Source: Azospirillum baldaniorum
Lineage (GTDB): Bacteria; Pseudomonadota; Alphaproteobacteria; Azospirillales; Azospirillaceae
Reading direction: 5' to 3'
Length of the DNA stretch: 64,000 nt
NCBI RefSeq assembly: GCF_003119195.2
Contig: NZ_CP022253.1
Coordinates: forward strand, 1,444,001-1,508,000
Position numbers and translations under genes: made by a program. Below are positions 53,347-62,748 of the stretch, piece by piece. The notes beneath the pieces are model-generated. The model was not told the origin of the DNA and ran no database searches. It worked only from the letters and a program-made list of their open reading frames with translations. The stretch's first letter is position 1; each line of letters opens with the position of its first letter.

Positions 53347-54155
53347 GGGGCGATCCCCTGCCGGGCCCACAGCGCCGGAAGGGCGCCGCTGCGTTCCAGC
53401 CGGTCGAGCGTGCCGTTGACCCAGTCGATGTCGACCGGGCCGTCGCGGCGGACCAGGATGGTGTGCTCGTAGATCTGGTCGGTGCGGTCGGACACCAGCA
53501 GTTGCGGCGCCATGTCGGGGTTGGCCTTCAGGAACTGCGCCAGGAAGGAGCGTGTGACGATGGCCAGCGCGGCGCGCCCGGCAGCGACGCTGCGCACGTT
53601 GCCCTCATGCGTGACGGTCAGCCGGGTGTTGAATCGCTTCTCCAGAACCTCCGGGTCGGCGGTCATGCCGGCGAAGGCGTAATGATAGCCGAGCCGCCCG
53701 AGGATCGTCTTGTCGTCCAGCCGGTCGAAATAGCTCTGGTCCATGCCGGGACCGGCCTTGGCGACGAACACCTCCGCGTCGCGCAGGAACACCCGCGAGG
53801 CCTCCACGGGGCGCCCCTTCCAGCCCCAGGCGAGGCTTTCGAAGGCGATCATGTCGAAGCGGCCCCGTTCCATGTCCTCATAGCGCCGCTGGGGGGAGGT
53901 GCGGACCAGTTCGAATCGGAAGCCGCTCTGCTCCGCGTTCAGCAGGTCGAGCAGGGCCTGCGCGACGCCGCCGCCGGACTCGGTGACGTAGGGGGGGAAT
54001 TCGTAACCACCGACTTTGACGATCACCGGAGCGGTCGCGGACTCGGCGGGTGTGGACTCGGGGGTTGCGGCAAGGCCGGACGACGGCAGGCCGCCCGCCG
54101 TCAGTCCGGCGAGCGCCAAGGCCAGTATCGTCCGGCGGGCAACCGCTTCTGCCAT
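53343..54155 (-). CDS. Periplasmic solute-binding protein (family 3-like)
   Basis: 270 residues from the ATG at 54155. A signal peptide (ARRTILALALAGLTAGG, cleavage near GLAA) is followed by VIVKVGGYEFPPYVTESGGGVAQALLDLLN, a start resembling family-3 binding proteins, and GRFDMIAFESLAWGWKGRP, with hinge strands later. No transporter genes are adjacent; instead the stop overlaps the SiaA-like phosphatase start by 4 bases. It may deliver a ligand to the phosphatase's periplasmic domain. Confidence 0.8.
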   Translation of the reverse strand: MAEAVARRTILALALAGLTAGGLPSSGLAATPESTPAESATAPVIVKVGGYEFPPYVTESGGGVAQALLDLLNAEQSGFRFELVRTSPQRRYEDMERGRFDMIAFESLAWGWKGRPVEASRVFLRDAEVFVAKAGPGMDQSYFDRLDDKTILGRLGYHYAFAGMTADPEVLEKRFNTRLTVTHEGNVRSVAAGRAALAIVTRSFLAQFLKANPDMAPQLLVSDRTDQIYEHTILVRRDGPVDIDWVNGTLDRLERSGALPALWARQGIAP

Positions 54156-54266
54156 CCTCAGCCCCGATGCTGTTCGCACAGCCGTGCGAAAAATCCACGG
54201 CATTTTACCAATGTATGCGCGTATGCAGCAATGTTTGTCGTTGAATGTGAACGAGAAATTTCGCCG

Positions 54267-56045
54267 TCAGGCCGCTTCCGTTTCCCGTTCTTCCTCGGTC
54301 AGCCCGCCGATCTCCTCGCCGCTCAGCGTCTCGCGCTCCAGCAGGGCGGCGGTGATCCGCTCCAGCGCGGCGCGGTCGGCAGCCAGGATGCGCCGGGCGC
54401 GCTCCATCCCCTCGTCGGTGATGCGGCGCACCTCCTCGTCGATGCGCCAGGCGGTGCGCTCCGAGCGCACGACGGCGGGGTCGTTGCCGGCGTGGGCGAC
54501 ATAGCCGATGGCGTCGCTCATGCCCCAGGCGGTGACCATGCGGCGGGCAAGATCGGTGGCGGCGCGGAAATCGGCTTCCGCCCCGGTGGTGACGGCGTCC
54601 GGGCCGAAGACCAGATCCTCCGCCGCCCGCCCGGCCATGGCGACGGCGATGTCGGCGAGCAGTTTGGCGCGCGACACCGACACGCGGTCGCCCTCCGGCA
54701 GCCGCACCACCATGCCCAGCGCGCGGCCGCGCGGGATGATCGTGGCCTTGTGGATGGGGTCGGCCTCCGGGCAGCGGATGGAGACCAGCGCGTGACCGGC
54801 CTCGTGATAGGCGGTCAGGCGCCGCTCATGGTTGGAGAGGGCGAGGCTGCGCCGCTCGTTGCCCATCAGGACTCGGTCCTTCGCCGCCTCGAAATCGGCC
54901 ATGCCGACGATGACGCGCCCGTTGCGCGCGGCGGACAGGGCGGCCTCGTTGGTCAGGTTGGCCAGCTCGGCGCCGGAGAAGCCGGGCGTGCCCCGCGCCA
55001 CCGTGCGGACGCAGACGTCAGGGGCGAGGTGCAGCCGGCCGGTGTGGACGCCCAGGATGGCCTCGCGCCCGGCCACGTCGGGCAGCGCGACGTGGATGTG
55101 GCGGTCGAAGCGGCCCGGCCGTGTCACAGCGGGGTCCAGCATTTCCGCGCGGTTGGTCGCGGCGATCACCACCACCTCGCCGCCGTTCACGATGCCGTCC
55201 ATCTCGACCAGGAGCTGGTTCAGGGTCTGCTCCCGCTCCGAATGGGAGTTGGATTCGCCGCGCTTGCCGGCCAGCGCGTCGACCTCGTCGATGAACAGCA
55301 GGCAGGGGGCGGCGGCCCGCGCCGTCTTGAAGACGCTGCGCACCCGCGCGGCACCCAGCCCGACGAACATCTCGACGAAGTCGGAACCGGAGACGGTGAA
55401 GAAGGGCACCCCGGCCTCGCCGGCCGCGGCCTTCGCCAGCATCGTCTTGCCGGTGCCCGGCGGGCCGACCAGCAGGATGCCTTTGGGCACGCGGGCGCCG
55501 GCCATGGCGAAGCGGCGCGGGTCGCGCAGGAACTCAACGGTCTCGCGAAGCTCATCCTTGGCCTCGTCCACCCCGGCGACGTCGGCGAAGACGGTGCCGG
55601 TGTCGCGCGGGCGGACGCGGGTGGCCCGGCTGCCGCCGAGGAACTGCCCGCCGCTGAGCAGCAGCGCGCCGATCAGCAGGCCGATCACCAGGAAGGGCGC
55701 CAGCTTCTCCAGGACGGAAACGGTGCCGGAGACCAGCCCGCCGGCCTCCTCCTCGAAGGCGATGGCGATCTTCCGCCCGCGCAGCTCCTTCAGCAGGTCG
55801 TCGGTGACCGGAACGACGGCGCGCAGCCGCTGGCCATCCGGCGTGACGGCGTGTGCCCCGTCGCCGCGGAAGGTGACCGAGGCAATGTCCCCCCGTTCGG
55901 CCGCCGCCACCAAGTCGCTGTAGGTCGCGACCTCCTCGGCGCCGTCGCGCGCGTAGTCGGTCCAGGCCGCGAAGGCGAACCAACCAAGCAGAAGCGCAGC
56001 AACAACGGCGGCGGCGGTCAGGTACTTTTTCGGGATCGGCGGCAT
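54267..56045 (-). CDS. FtsH-type membrane ATP-dependent zinc metalloprotease, second type
   Basis: 592 residues, about 50 shorter than E. coli FtsH. Two N-terminal helices (about 8-28 and 112-132) bracket a periplasmic loop; Walker A LLVGPPGTGKTM (194-201), Walker B CLLFIDEVDAL, second region of homology ATNRAEMLDPAVTRPGRFDR, and the zinc site HEAGH (414-418). FtsH degrades misassembled membrane and some cytosolic proteins. The usual chromosomal ftsH of alphaproteobacteria follows tilS, which is not here, so this is probably an extra copy. It is followed by dnaJ upstream on the strand. Confidence 0.88.
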   Translation of the reverse strand: MPPIPKKYLTAAAVVAALLLGWFAFAAWTDYARDGAEEVATYSDLVAAAERGDIASVTFRGDGAHAVTPDGQRLRAVVPVTDDLLKELRGRKIAIAFEEEAGGLVSGTVSVLEKLAPFLVIGLLIGALLLSGGQFLGGSRATRVRPRDTGTVFADVAGVDEAKDELRETVEFLRDPRRFAMAGARVPKGILLVGPPGTGKTMLAKAAAGEAGVPFFTVSGSDFVEMFVGLGAARVRSVFKTARAAAPCLLFIDEVDALAGKRGESNSHSEREQTLNQLLVEMDGIVNGGEVVVIAATNRAEMLDPAVTRPGRFDRHIHVALPDVAGREAILGVHTGRLHLAPDVCVRTVARGTPGFSGAELANLTNEAALSAARNGRVIVGMADFEAAKDRVLMGNERRSLALSNHERRLTAYHEAGHALVSIRCPEADPIHKATIIPRGRALGMVVRLPEGDRVSVSRAKLLADIAVAMAGRAAEDLVFGPDAVTTGAEADFRAATDLARRMVTAWGMSDAIGYVAHAGNDPAVVRSERTAWRIDEEVRRITDEGMERARRILAADRAALERITAALLERETLSGEEIGGLTEEERETEAA

Positions 56046-56182
56046 GGCGTCCTACGAAGGCGGTGAAAACCGTTTCCGGCACATCATCGTCATTGATGAA
56101 GGCGCCACCGCCCCGCATCAACCGCATTCGGTCCAGGACTTTTCTTTGACCCAGAAGTAAGGAGAGGGTTAACGGCCCGGTT

Positions 56183-57142
56183 TCACTCCAGGCCGGCCTT
56201 CTTGCGCACGTCGTAGCTGCGCGTCCGCGACCATTCCTCCATGAACTTCACCAGCTCCGCGTCGGGCGGGTCGGGGAGGACGACCTTCAGCTTCACATAC
56301 TGGTCGCCGGCCTGCTTGGTCGCCTGGTTCATGACGCCCTTGCCGCGCAGCCGCAGGGTGGAACCGGTGTTGGCTCCCGGCGGAATCTTCAGCGCGACCG
56401 GGCCGCTGACGGTGGGCACGCGGATGGTGGCGCCGAGAATGGCTTCGTTCAGGGTGATGGGCACCTCGACGTGGATGTCGGAGCCCTGGCGGGTGAAGAA
56501 GGGGTGGGCCTCGACATGGACCTCGACGATGGCGTCGCCCGCCCCGAAGCCGCCGGCGCCGGGAAGTCCCTGGCCCTTCAGACGCAGCTTCGCCTGATCC
56601 TCCGTCCCCGGCGGAACGGCGACGTCGATGCTCTTGCCGTTGGACAGGCTGATGCGCCGCTTGGTGCCCTGCGCCGCTTCGACGAAGGGCACGGAGACCG
56701 AATAATTGATGTCGCTGCCGCGCGACCGCGAGCCGCCGCCGGCAGCCCCGCCCGCGGCGCCGCCACCGGGCCCGCCGCGCTTGCGCCCGCCGCCGAACAG
56801 GTCGGAGAACCAGTCCTCGCCGCCGAAGAAGGAATCGTCGCCCGCGCCGCCGGCCCCGCTGTAGGCGCGGCTGCGCCCGGCGTTGGCGCGGGAGCGGCCG
56901 CCGAAGCCGTGATGCCGCTCCTGGCCGGAGGGGTCGATCTCGCCGCGGTCGAAACGGGCGCGCTTGTCGGAATCGGACAGCAGCGTGTAGGCCGCCGAGA
57001 TTTCCTTGAAGCGCTCCTCGTTCGCGGCGTTGCCGGGCTTCAGGTCGGGGTGGAACTCCTTGGCGAGCTTGCGGTACGCCTTCTTGATGTCGTCGGCGCT
57101 CGCGGAGCGGGTGAGGCCGAGGATTTGATAAGGGTCACGCAT
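56183..57142 (-). CDS. DnaJ-family chaperone (CbpA-like)
   Basis: 319 residues. J domain at the N-terminus (MRDPYQILGLTRSASADDIKKAYRKLAKEFHPD with the HPD motif), a glycine/arginine-rich linker (about 70-150), and the C-terminal DnaJ substrate-binding barrels (LSNGKSIDVAVPPGTEDQAKLRLKGQG, GSTLRLRGKGVMNQ). There is no zinc-finger domain, so it is a type II J protein like CbpA rather than DnaJ itself. Works with DnaK. Lies just before the ftsH-type gene on the same strand. Confidence 0.9.
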   Translation of the reverse strand: MRDPYQILGLTRSASADDIKKAYRKLAKEFHPDLKPGNAANEERFKEISAAYTLLSDSDKRARFDRGEIDPSGQERHHGFGGRSRANAGRSRAYSGAGGAGDDSFFGGEDWFSDLFGGGRKRGGPGGGAAGGAAGGGSRSRGSDINYSVSVPFVEAAQGTKRRISLSNGKSIDVAVPPGTEDQAKLRLKGQGLPGAGGFGAGDAIVEVHVEAHPFFTRQGSDIHVEVPITLNEAILGATIRVPTVSGPVALKIPPGANTGSTLRLRGKGVMNQATKQAGDQYVKLKVVLPDPPDAELVKFMEEWSRTRSYDVRKKAGLE

Positions 57143-57190
57143 GCTTTCCACGGACAGAGTTATTCCACCCCGAAGCCCGGGGATAAGGCA

Positions 57191-57646
57191 TTACGAATTG
57201 GCGACGATCTTCCACGTACCGTCGGCCTGTTTGCAAGCGGTTCCGTAGGCCAATTCGGTCTGGCTCTTTGTGGTTACCGTTTGGTGGAACTCACGGCAAT
57301 ACTGACCGGCGTTGTTGTAGCCCTCACGCGTCGTGGTCAGCGAGCCGTAATGGCCCGTCGCCGGGTTGGTCCAGCCGATCTTGTCGCCGACCGGGGCGGA
57401 GTAGGCGCGCTTGGCCGCGGTCTCGGCGGCGGCGGCGTCCGACGGCTCAATGGCGGCCGAGCCGATGAAGGCGCCCAGCAGCGGGCCGGTGCCCGAGGAG
57501 GCGACCTTGCCCGACGCGTTGCCATAGGTCGACGAGATCCGGCCGCCGACGGTCTCCGCGTTCTTGGTGGCTTCCTTGGAGGTGCTGGCGCAACCCGCAA
57601 GCAGGGCGATCGCCATCGCCGCCGGGACGAGCTTCTTCACGAACAT
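57191..57646 (-). CDS. 17-kDa surface-antigen-like lipoprotein
   Basis: 151 residues from the ATG at 57646 (GAGGCAG upstream). Signal with lipobox LLAGC, Cys19. A short glycine-rich middle (VASSGTGPLLGAFIGSA) hints at the glycine-zipper seen in the Rickettsia 17-kDa antigen family, and the C-terminal domain YNNAGQYCREFHQTVTTKSQTELAYGTACKQADGTWKIV is typical of that family with its two cysteines. Outer-membrane lipoprotein of unknown role. Divergent from pdxH. Confidence 0.82.
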   Translation of the reverse strand: MFVKKLVPAAMAIALLAGCASTSKEATKNAETVGGRISSTYGNASGKVASSGTGPLLGAFIGSAAIEPSDAAAAETAAKRAYSAPVGDKIGWTNPATGHYGSLTTTREGYNNAGQYCREFHQTVTTKSQTELAYGTACKQADGTWKIVANS

Positions 57647-57730
57647 CGATGCTGCCTCGAAAGGTTGGGAGCCGGCATGCCTTGCTTCTGGCGCACCGGT
57701 GGACACTCATATATGCGAGGCTGTCCTGTC

Positions 57731-57758
57731 TGTGAATTGGGCATATTTGTGAACTGGG
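57731..57758. promoter_or_regulatory. Two direct repeats in the lipoprotein-pdxH intergenic region
   Basis: TGTGAATTGGG (57731-57741) and TGTGAACTGGG (57748-57758) differ by one base and start 17 bases apart, between the divergent starts of the lipoprotein gene and pdxH. They could be a paired regulator site acting on either gene. Confidence 0.4.
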
Positions 57759-57827
57759 AAGACGCCGTGACCGGCGCCGAAACCCAACGTTGAAACCATG
57801 GGCCTACGGCCGCGCGACGAGGGGACA

Positions 57828-58439
57828 ATGAGCGAATCCAACGACCGGGACCCGTACGCCCTGTTCCAGGACTGGATGGCCGAGGCCACCCGCAGCGAGA
57901 TCAACGATCCCAACGCCATGGCGCTGGCCACCGCGGACGCGCAGGGGGCGCCGTCGGTGCGCATGGTGCTTCTGAAGGGCGTCGATCCGCGCGGATTCGT
58001 CTTCTACACCAACACCGAGAGCCGCAAGGGCGAGCAGCTTCTGGCCAACGCCAACGCCGCCCTGTGCTTCCATTGGAAGACCCTGAAGCGGCAGGTCCGC
58101 GTCGAGGGCGCGGTGGAACAGGTGTCCGACGCGGAAGCCGACGCCTATTTCGAAAGCCGTCCGCGCGAAAGCCGCATCGGCGCCTGGGCGTCGCAGCAGT
58201 CGCGCCCCCTGGAGGGCCGGTTCGAGTTGGAGAAGCGGGTCGCCCAGTTCGCCGCCAAGTTCGGCCTGGGCGCCGTTCCCCGCCCGCCGCACTGGACCGG
58301 ATTCCGCATCCTGCCGCGGCGAATCGAGTTCTGGCAGGACCGCCCCTTCCGCCTGCACGAGCGGACGTTGTACCTGCGTGAGGGCGACCCGGCGGCGCAG
58401 GAGCCGGCGCGCTGGACGACAGAGCGTCTTTTCCCGTAA
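57828..58439 (+). CDS. pdxH: Pyridoxamine 5'-phosphate oxidase
   Basis: 203 residues from the ATG at 57828 with GAGGGG ahead. [29 protein letters not shown] binds FMN, followed by [29 protein letters not shown] and the C-terminal RLHERTLY with RWTTERLFP end. PdxH makes pyridoxal 5'-phosphate from the pyridoxamine or pyridoxine form with oxygen. Complete. Confidence 0.95.
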   Translation: MSESNDRDPYALFQDWMAEATRSEINDPNAMALATADAQGAPSVRMVLLKGVDPRGFVFYTNTESRKGEQLLANANAALCFHWKTLKRQVRVEGAVEQVSDAEADAYFESRPRESRIGAWASQQSRPLEGRFELEKRVAQFAAKFGLGAVPRPPHWTGFRILPRRIEFWQDRPFRLHERTLYLREGDPAAQEPARWTTERLFP

Positions 58440-58473
58440 AGGACGAGCGCCGCCATCACATAAGAAGAGGCTC

Positions 58474-59439
58474 ATGAGCGAATCGCGTTCGCACCGGCTG
58501 CGCCGGTACGCCACCTACGCCAGCGTGTCGGTCTCCCTCACGCTGATCCTGGCGAAGCTGGCGGCCTATCTGGCGACCGACTCGGTCAGCATCCTGTCGT
58601 CGCTGATCGATTCCAGCACCGACATGATGGCCTCGGTGGTGACGTTGCTGGGGGTGCGGACGGCGTTGCGCCCGCCGGACGAGGCTCACCGCTTCGGCCA
58701 CGGCAAGGCGGAGGCGCTGGCCGCGCTGGCCCAGGCCGCCTTCATCGGCGGTTCCGCCCTGTTCCTGACCATCGAGGCGGTACGCCGCCTCATCACCCCG
58801 CAGCCGGTGGGCGAGGGGGCGGTGGGCATCGCCGTGATGTTGCTGTCGATCCTGCTGACCGCCGGCCTGATCACCTTCCAGCGCCATGTGGTGACGGCCA
58901 CCGGCTCGGTCGCGGTGGGGGCGGACCGGCTGCATTATTCCGGTGACCTGCTGATGAACGCGGCGGTCATCCTGGCGATTCTGCTGACGGGATGGACGGG
59001 CATCAGCGCCTTCGATCCGCTGTTCGGTCTGGGCATCGCCGCCTTCCTGCTCTACGGCGCCCGCAAGGTCGCCAGGGAGGCGCTGAACGTCCTGATGGAC
59101 CGCGAACTGCCGGCGGAGGAGCGGGAGCGCATCGCGGCGCTGGTGATGGCGCAACCGGACGTCGCGGGGATGCACGATCTGCGCACCCGCAGTTCCGGCG
59201 TCGGCGCCTTCATCGAGCTGCATCTGGAACTCGACCCCTCGCTGTCGGTCGCCAGGGCGCACGACATCACCGACCGGGTTGAGAACCGCCTGAAGGACGC
59301 CTTTCCCGGCGCCGAGGTTCTGATCCACCAGGAGCCCGCCGGTCTTCAGGACGACCGGCTGGATCATCGTATTGCGGATGGCCAGGGCGCTCCTGGTCAA
59401 GGCGCCCCCGGCCAGGGCGTCGAGGGGAGTGCCGGCTGA
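58474..59439 (+). CDS. Cation diffusion facilitator (FieF-like)
   Basis: 321 residues from the ATG at 58474. Six membrane helices; the first metal-site motif SSLIDSSTDMMASVV (DxxxD) and the second LHYSGDLLMNAAVI (HxxxD) give the tetrahedral transport site. The cytoplasmic C-terminal domain (HDLRTRSSGVGAFIELHLELD) is the usual ferredoxin-like dimer domain. Such proteins export Zn2+, Fe2+ or Cd2+. A short glycine/proline tail follows. The start lies 34 bases after pdxH. Confidence 0.92.
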   Translation: MSESRSHRLRRYATYASVSVSLTLILAKLAAYLATDSVSILSSLIDSSTDMMASVVTLLGVRTALRPPDEAHRFGHGKAEALAALAQAAFIGGSALFLTIEAVRRLITPQPVGEGAVGIAVMLLSILLTAGLITFQRHVVTATGSVAVGADRLHYSGDLLMNAAVILAILLTGWTGISAFDPLFGLGIAAFLLYGARKVAREALNVLMDRELPAEERERIAALVMAQPDVAGMHDLRTRSSGVGAFIELHLELDPSLSVARAHDITDRVENRLKDAFPGAEVLIHQEPAGLQDDRLDHRIADGQGAPGQGAPGQGVEGSAG

Positions 59440-59601
59440 AGTTTTCTCCGCCTTCGGTTGCGAGCGGGTTACCAGAGCGCAATAATTGAGCACATTGCCT
59501 TTTGGAATGACCCTTCCTCCGTTGCGCATTTGTAAGGGTTCGGTAATAATTGCATTGGATTTTAGCGCTCTGCGCATTCTTGTGAAACGGATGGCGGAAA
59601 A

Positions 59602-60993
59602 ATGGACAGTGCGTTCGGCGGCCGCTCTCATCTGATCGCGGACATTGCCACCGAAGCGGGCAATCTTGGCATCGAGATCGCGGACATCGCGGGCCATGTG
59701 GAGGAGGTCAACGGCCGCCTCGGCCATCAGGCCAACGTTTTCGCGCAGTTGCGCGGCACCGGAAACAAGATGTCGGAGAGCACGCAGCGCATCTCCGCCG
59801 CCGCGACCGTGGCGCGTTCCGTGACCGAGCAGGCCCGGCAGGAGGTCGAATCCTCCCACGACCGGGTCCAGCGCTCCATGGACGACATCCATGCCCTCGT
59901 CGCCGCGGTGGGGGGAATCGAAGGCCAGATCGCCGGCCTTCAGGAGGCGCTCGACCGCGTGGGCCGGGTCGCCAAGGAAATCTTCGTCATCGCCAAGCAG
60001 ACCAACCTGCTGGCGCTCAACGCCACCATCGAGGCGGCCCGCGCCGGCGAGGCCGGGCGCGGCTTCGCCGTGGTGGCGAACGAGGTGAAGGCCCTGTCCA
60101 AGAAGACCAGCGAGGCGACGACGGAGATCGACGCCACGCTGAAATACCTCAACGACCAGGCGCAGCGCCTGATGGCCGAAAGCGCGTCCAGCGCCGGCAA
60201 GGCCCGCGCGGTGAGCGAGGGCACCACCGCCATTGGCGCCGTCATCGAAACCGTCGGCCGGGCCATGTCGGAGCTGAACGGCGAGACCGACAAGATCGAC
60301 GCGGCCTCTTCCGAGATCGGCGCCAACTGCGAGGAGCTGCAGCACGAGATCGACGATCTCGCGGTCGGCGTGCAGCTCTCCAGCGACAATCTGGCCCAGG
60401 CGCGCGACCGCGTGAACACGCTGGTCGGCATGAGCGAGCGGCTGATCGGCATCACCGCCGAACTGGACGTGGAGACGGTGGACACGCCGTTCATCCGGCT
60501 GGTTTGCGACGCCGCGTCGCGCATCTCCGCCGATTTCGAGGATGCGATGGCGCGCGGCGAGGTTCGCGAAGGCGACCTGTTCGACAGCAATTACCAGCCC
60601 ATCCCCGGCTCCAACCCGCAGCAGCACATGACCCGCTTCACGGAGTTCTGCGACCGCGTGCTGCCGAGGGTGCTCGACTCGCTGCTCGGGCAAAGCGAAC
60701 GCATTGTCTTCTGCGTGGCGGTCGACTCCAACGGCTATCTGCCGACCCACAACCGCCGGTTCAGCCAGCCCCAGGGGGCCGACCCGACATGGAACGCGGC
60801 CAACTGCCGCAACCGCCGCATCTTCAACGACCGCGTCGGTCTGGCCGCGGGGCGCAGCACGAAGCCGTTCCTTCTTCAGACCTACCGGCGCGACATGGGG
60901 GGCGGCCAGTACGCCCTGATGAAGGACGTGTCCGCCCCGATCACCGTGCGTGGACGCCATTGGGGCGGGCTGCGTCTGGCCTACAAGGTCTGA
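59602..60993 (+). CDS. Soluble chemoreceptor with C-terminal sensor
   Basis: 463 residues, no membrane helix or signal. Coiled coil from the N-terminus to about 290 with the signalling tip [38 protein letters not shown] (130-166), the CheA/CheW-binding hairpin. The C-terminal 170 residues (about 295-463) form a separate domain with [23 protein letters not shown] and [25 protein letters not shown], a sensor type frequent in Azospirillum and Magnetospirillum. It is a cytoplasmic methyl-accepting protein whose ligand is unknown. AT-rich DNA precedes it. Confidence 0.9.
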   Translation: MDSAFGGRSHLIADIATEAGNLGIEIADIAGHVEEVNGRLGHQANVFAQLRGTGNKMSESTQRISAAATVARSVTEQARQEVESSHDRVQRSMDDIHALVAAVGGIEGQIAGLQEALDRVGRVAKEIFVIAKQTNLLALNATIEAARAGEAGRGFAVVANEVKALSKKTSEATTEIDATLKYLNDQAQRLMAESASSAGKARAVSEGTTAIGAVIETVGRAMSELNGETDKIDAASSEIGANCEELQHEIDDLAVGVQLSSDNLAQARDRVNTLVGMSERLIGITAELDVETVDTPFIRLVCDAASRISADFEDAMARGEVREGDLFDSNYQPIPGSNPQQHMTRFTEFCDRVLPRVLDSLLGQSERIVFCVAVDSNGYLPTHNRRFSQPQGADPTWNAANCRNRRIFNDRVGLAAGRSTKPFLLQTYRRDMGGGQYALMKDVSAPITVRGRHWGGLRLAYKV

Positions 60994-61186
60994 CCGGTAT
61001 CCGCATACGGGGGGATGACATTGCGCCGCAGGGACGGCGCAATTCCGGTTGGCATTCCGTGTTGCGGATGTGTGATTGCGTCAATTCAATGCCGCTCGGG
61101 TGGGTTGCGGATGATTGAGCGAGCCGACGAGTGGCTGCTCGGTCGTCCTTGGGGGTCGTCACCGATAATCCTTGGAGGTGATGTTC

Positions 61187-62221
61187 ATGCCCGAGCGTAT
61201 CGTGGCGTTGTCGCGCGCCGTGTCCGATCTTGCCACGCGCAAGATGGACGAGATTCAGGCCGTTACGAACACGACCAAGATCCTGGCGCTCAACGCCCTG
61301 ATCGAGGCGATGCGCGCCGGAGAGGCCGGGCGCGGCTTCGCCGTGGTGGCCCAGGAGGTGAAGGCCATCTCGGAGCGGATCACCGGCATCGGCGGGGAAC
61401 TGCGTGCCCAGATGGCGGTGCAGACCGACGAGCTGAACACGCTCGGCAACCGTTTGGTTTCGCAGTTGCGCGGCGGACGCCTCGCCGACCTGGCGCTCAA
61501 CATGATCGACATCATGGACCGCAATTTGTACGAGCGGTCCTGCGATGTGCGGTGGTGGGCCACCGACAGCGCCGTGGTCGAGTGCGCGGCCGATCCGTCC
61601 GAGACCAACCGGCGCCACGCGGCGCAACGGCTGGGCGTCATCCTTGGCGCCTACACCGTCTATCTCGACCTCTGGGTCGTCGATGCCAGGGGCGTGGTTC
61701 TGGCGACCGGGCGGCCCGACCGCTACCGCCGCGCCGTGGGCAGTTCGGTGGCGTCCGAATCCTGGTTCCGCGAGGCTATGGCGACCCGCAACGGCACCGA
61801 GTTCGCGGTGGCCGACATCGGCACCAGCGATCTGCTGGACCGCGCCACCGTCGCCACCTACGCCACGGCCATCCGGGCCGGCGGGGAGGAGAACGGCCCC
61901 GTCATCGGCGTGCTGGGAGTCTTCTTCGACTGGCAGAATCAATCCCAGGGCGTGGTCGACTCCGTCCGCCTGACCGACGAGGAGCGCTCGCGGACGCGCT
62001 GCCTTCTGGTGGACAGCCGTCACCGCGTGATCGCCGCATCCGACCGCAGGGGTGTCCTGACGGAGAGCTTCGCCTTGCGCACCGGCGGCCATGGGCACGG
62101 CAGCTACTCCGACGAGCAGGGACGCGTGGTGGGTTTCGCCGTGACTCCCGGCTATGAAACCTACAAAGGGCTCGGCTGGTTCGGTGTGATCGTCCAGAAT
62201 TCGGTCGGCTCTTGCAAATAG
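61187..62221 (+). CDS. Minimal soluble chemoreceptor-like protein with cache domain
   Basis: 344 residues from the ATG at 61187, which has GGAGGTGA 6 bases upstream. Only a short coiled coil (about 1-90) containing the tip [32 protein letters not shown] is present, far shorter than the cytoplasmic rod of normal receptors. A cache-like domain follows (about 140-340): YLDLWVVDARGVVLATGRPDRYRRAVG, then SWFREAMATRNG and LGVFFDW. No membrane segment. Such mini-receptors have been seen in alphaproteobacteria; whether it can couple to CheA is uncertain. Confidence 0.82.
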   Translation: MPERIVALSRAVSDLATRKMDEIQAVTNTTKILALNALIEAMRAGEAGRGFAVVAQEVKAISERITGIGGELRAQMAVQTDELNTLGNRLVSQLRGGRLADLALNMIDIMDRNLYERSCDVRWWATDSAVVECAADPSETNRRHAAQRLGVILGAYTVYLDLWVVDARGVVLATGRPDRYRRAVGSSVASESWFREAMATRNGTEFAVADIGTSDLLDRATVATYATAIRAGGEENGPVIGVLGVFFDWQNQSQGVVDSVRLTDEERSRTRCLLVDSRHRVIAASDRRGVLTESFALRTGGHGHGSYSDEQGRVVGFAVTPGYETYKGLGWFGVIVQNSVGSCK

Positions 62222-62320
62222 GCGTGTCGTATTGCAGCAATTCGATTCTTTTGTGCGCCCCGCCTGAAATGTTGGCGAAACACCCCTGTGGTGCAGTTGA
62301 AGCACGGAAAGGTGTTTCGC

Positions 62321-62554
62321 ATGCAGGCTCTCAGGCAAATCGTGACCGTACCGGAACAGGAAGACGACCTCGTCGCGGAGGCGATCCGCGACGTGCTTGT
62401 GGCGGACGTCATCGATCAGGCCACCAAAGACCGGCTGGTGGATGGGCTGACGGTACTGAAAGCCGGGCTGGATTGCCCCGACACCGGCTGCACCGGCTGC
62501 TACCACCGCCGGTCCTGTGAACGCTTCATCGAAAGCATCCTGTGGACCAGTTGA
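62321..62554 (+). CDS. Small protein with C-terminal cysteine cluster
   Basis: 77 residues from the ATG at 62321 (GGAAAGG upstream). The N-terminal 50 residues are helical and acidic (VPEQEDDLVAEAIRDVLVADVIDQATKDRLVDGL); the C-terminus has Cys52, Cys57, Cys60 and Cys66 in DCPDTGCTGCYHRRSC, which could hold a zinc ion or an iron-sulfur cluster. It lies 99 bases after the mini-receptor on the same strand. Not recognised. Confidence 0.65.
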   Translation: MQALRQIVTVPEQEDDLVAEAIRDVLVADVIDQATKDRLVDGLTVLKAGLDCPDTGCTGCYHRRSCERFIESILWTS

Positions 62555-62748
62555 CGATCCCTCGGCCGATCCAGGGTCATCGGCCCGGTCCAATCCGGAA
62601 GGGGGCGGGCTCCCTCTTTGGAACCGGTCGGGCTGTGACGGTCGTCACCGCGTAAACCGAAAACCATGCTAAAATGCCGTTTTAACGGTCCCCGCCCGAC
62701 AGGTTCGGTGCGGAGCGGTGATCCGGAGACCGGTATCTCGAGGGCGGC

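Noticed and set aside
58456..60960. 834-codon minus-strand open frame over the transporter and chemoreceptor genes
   Set aside because: Shadow of two well-supported plus-strand genes; no recognisable domain.
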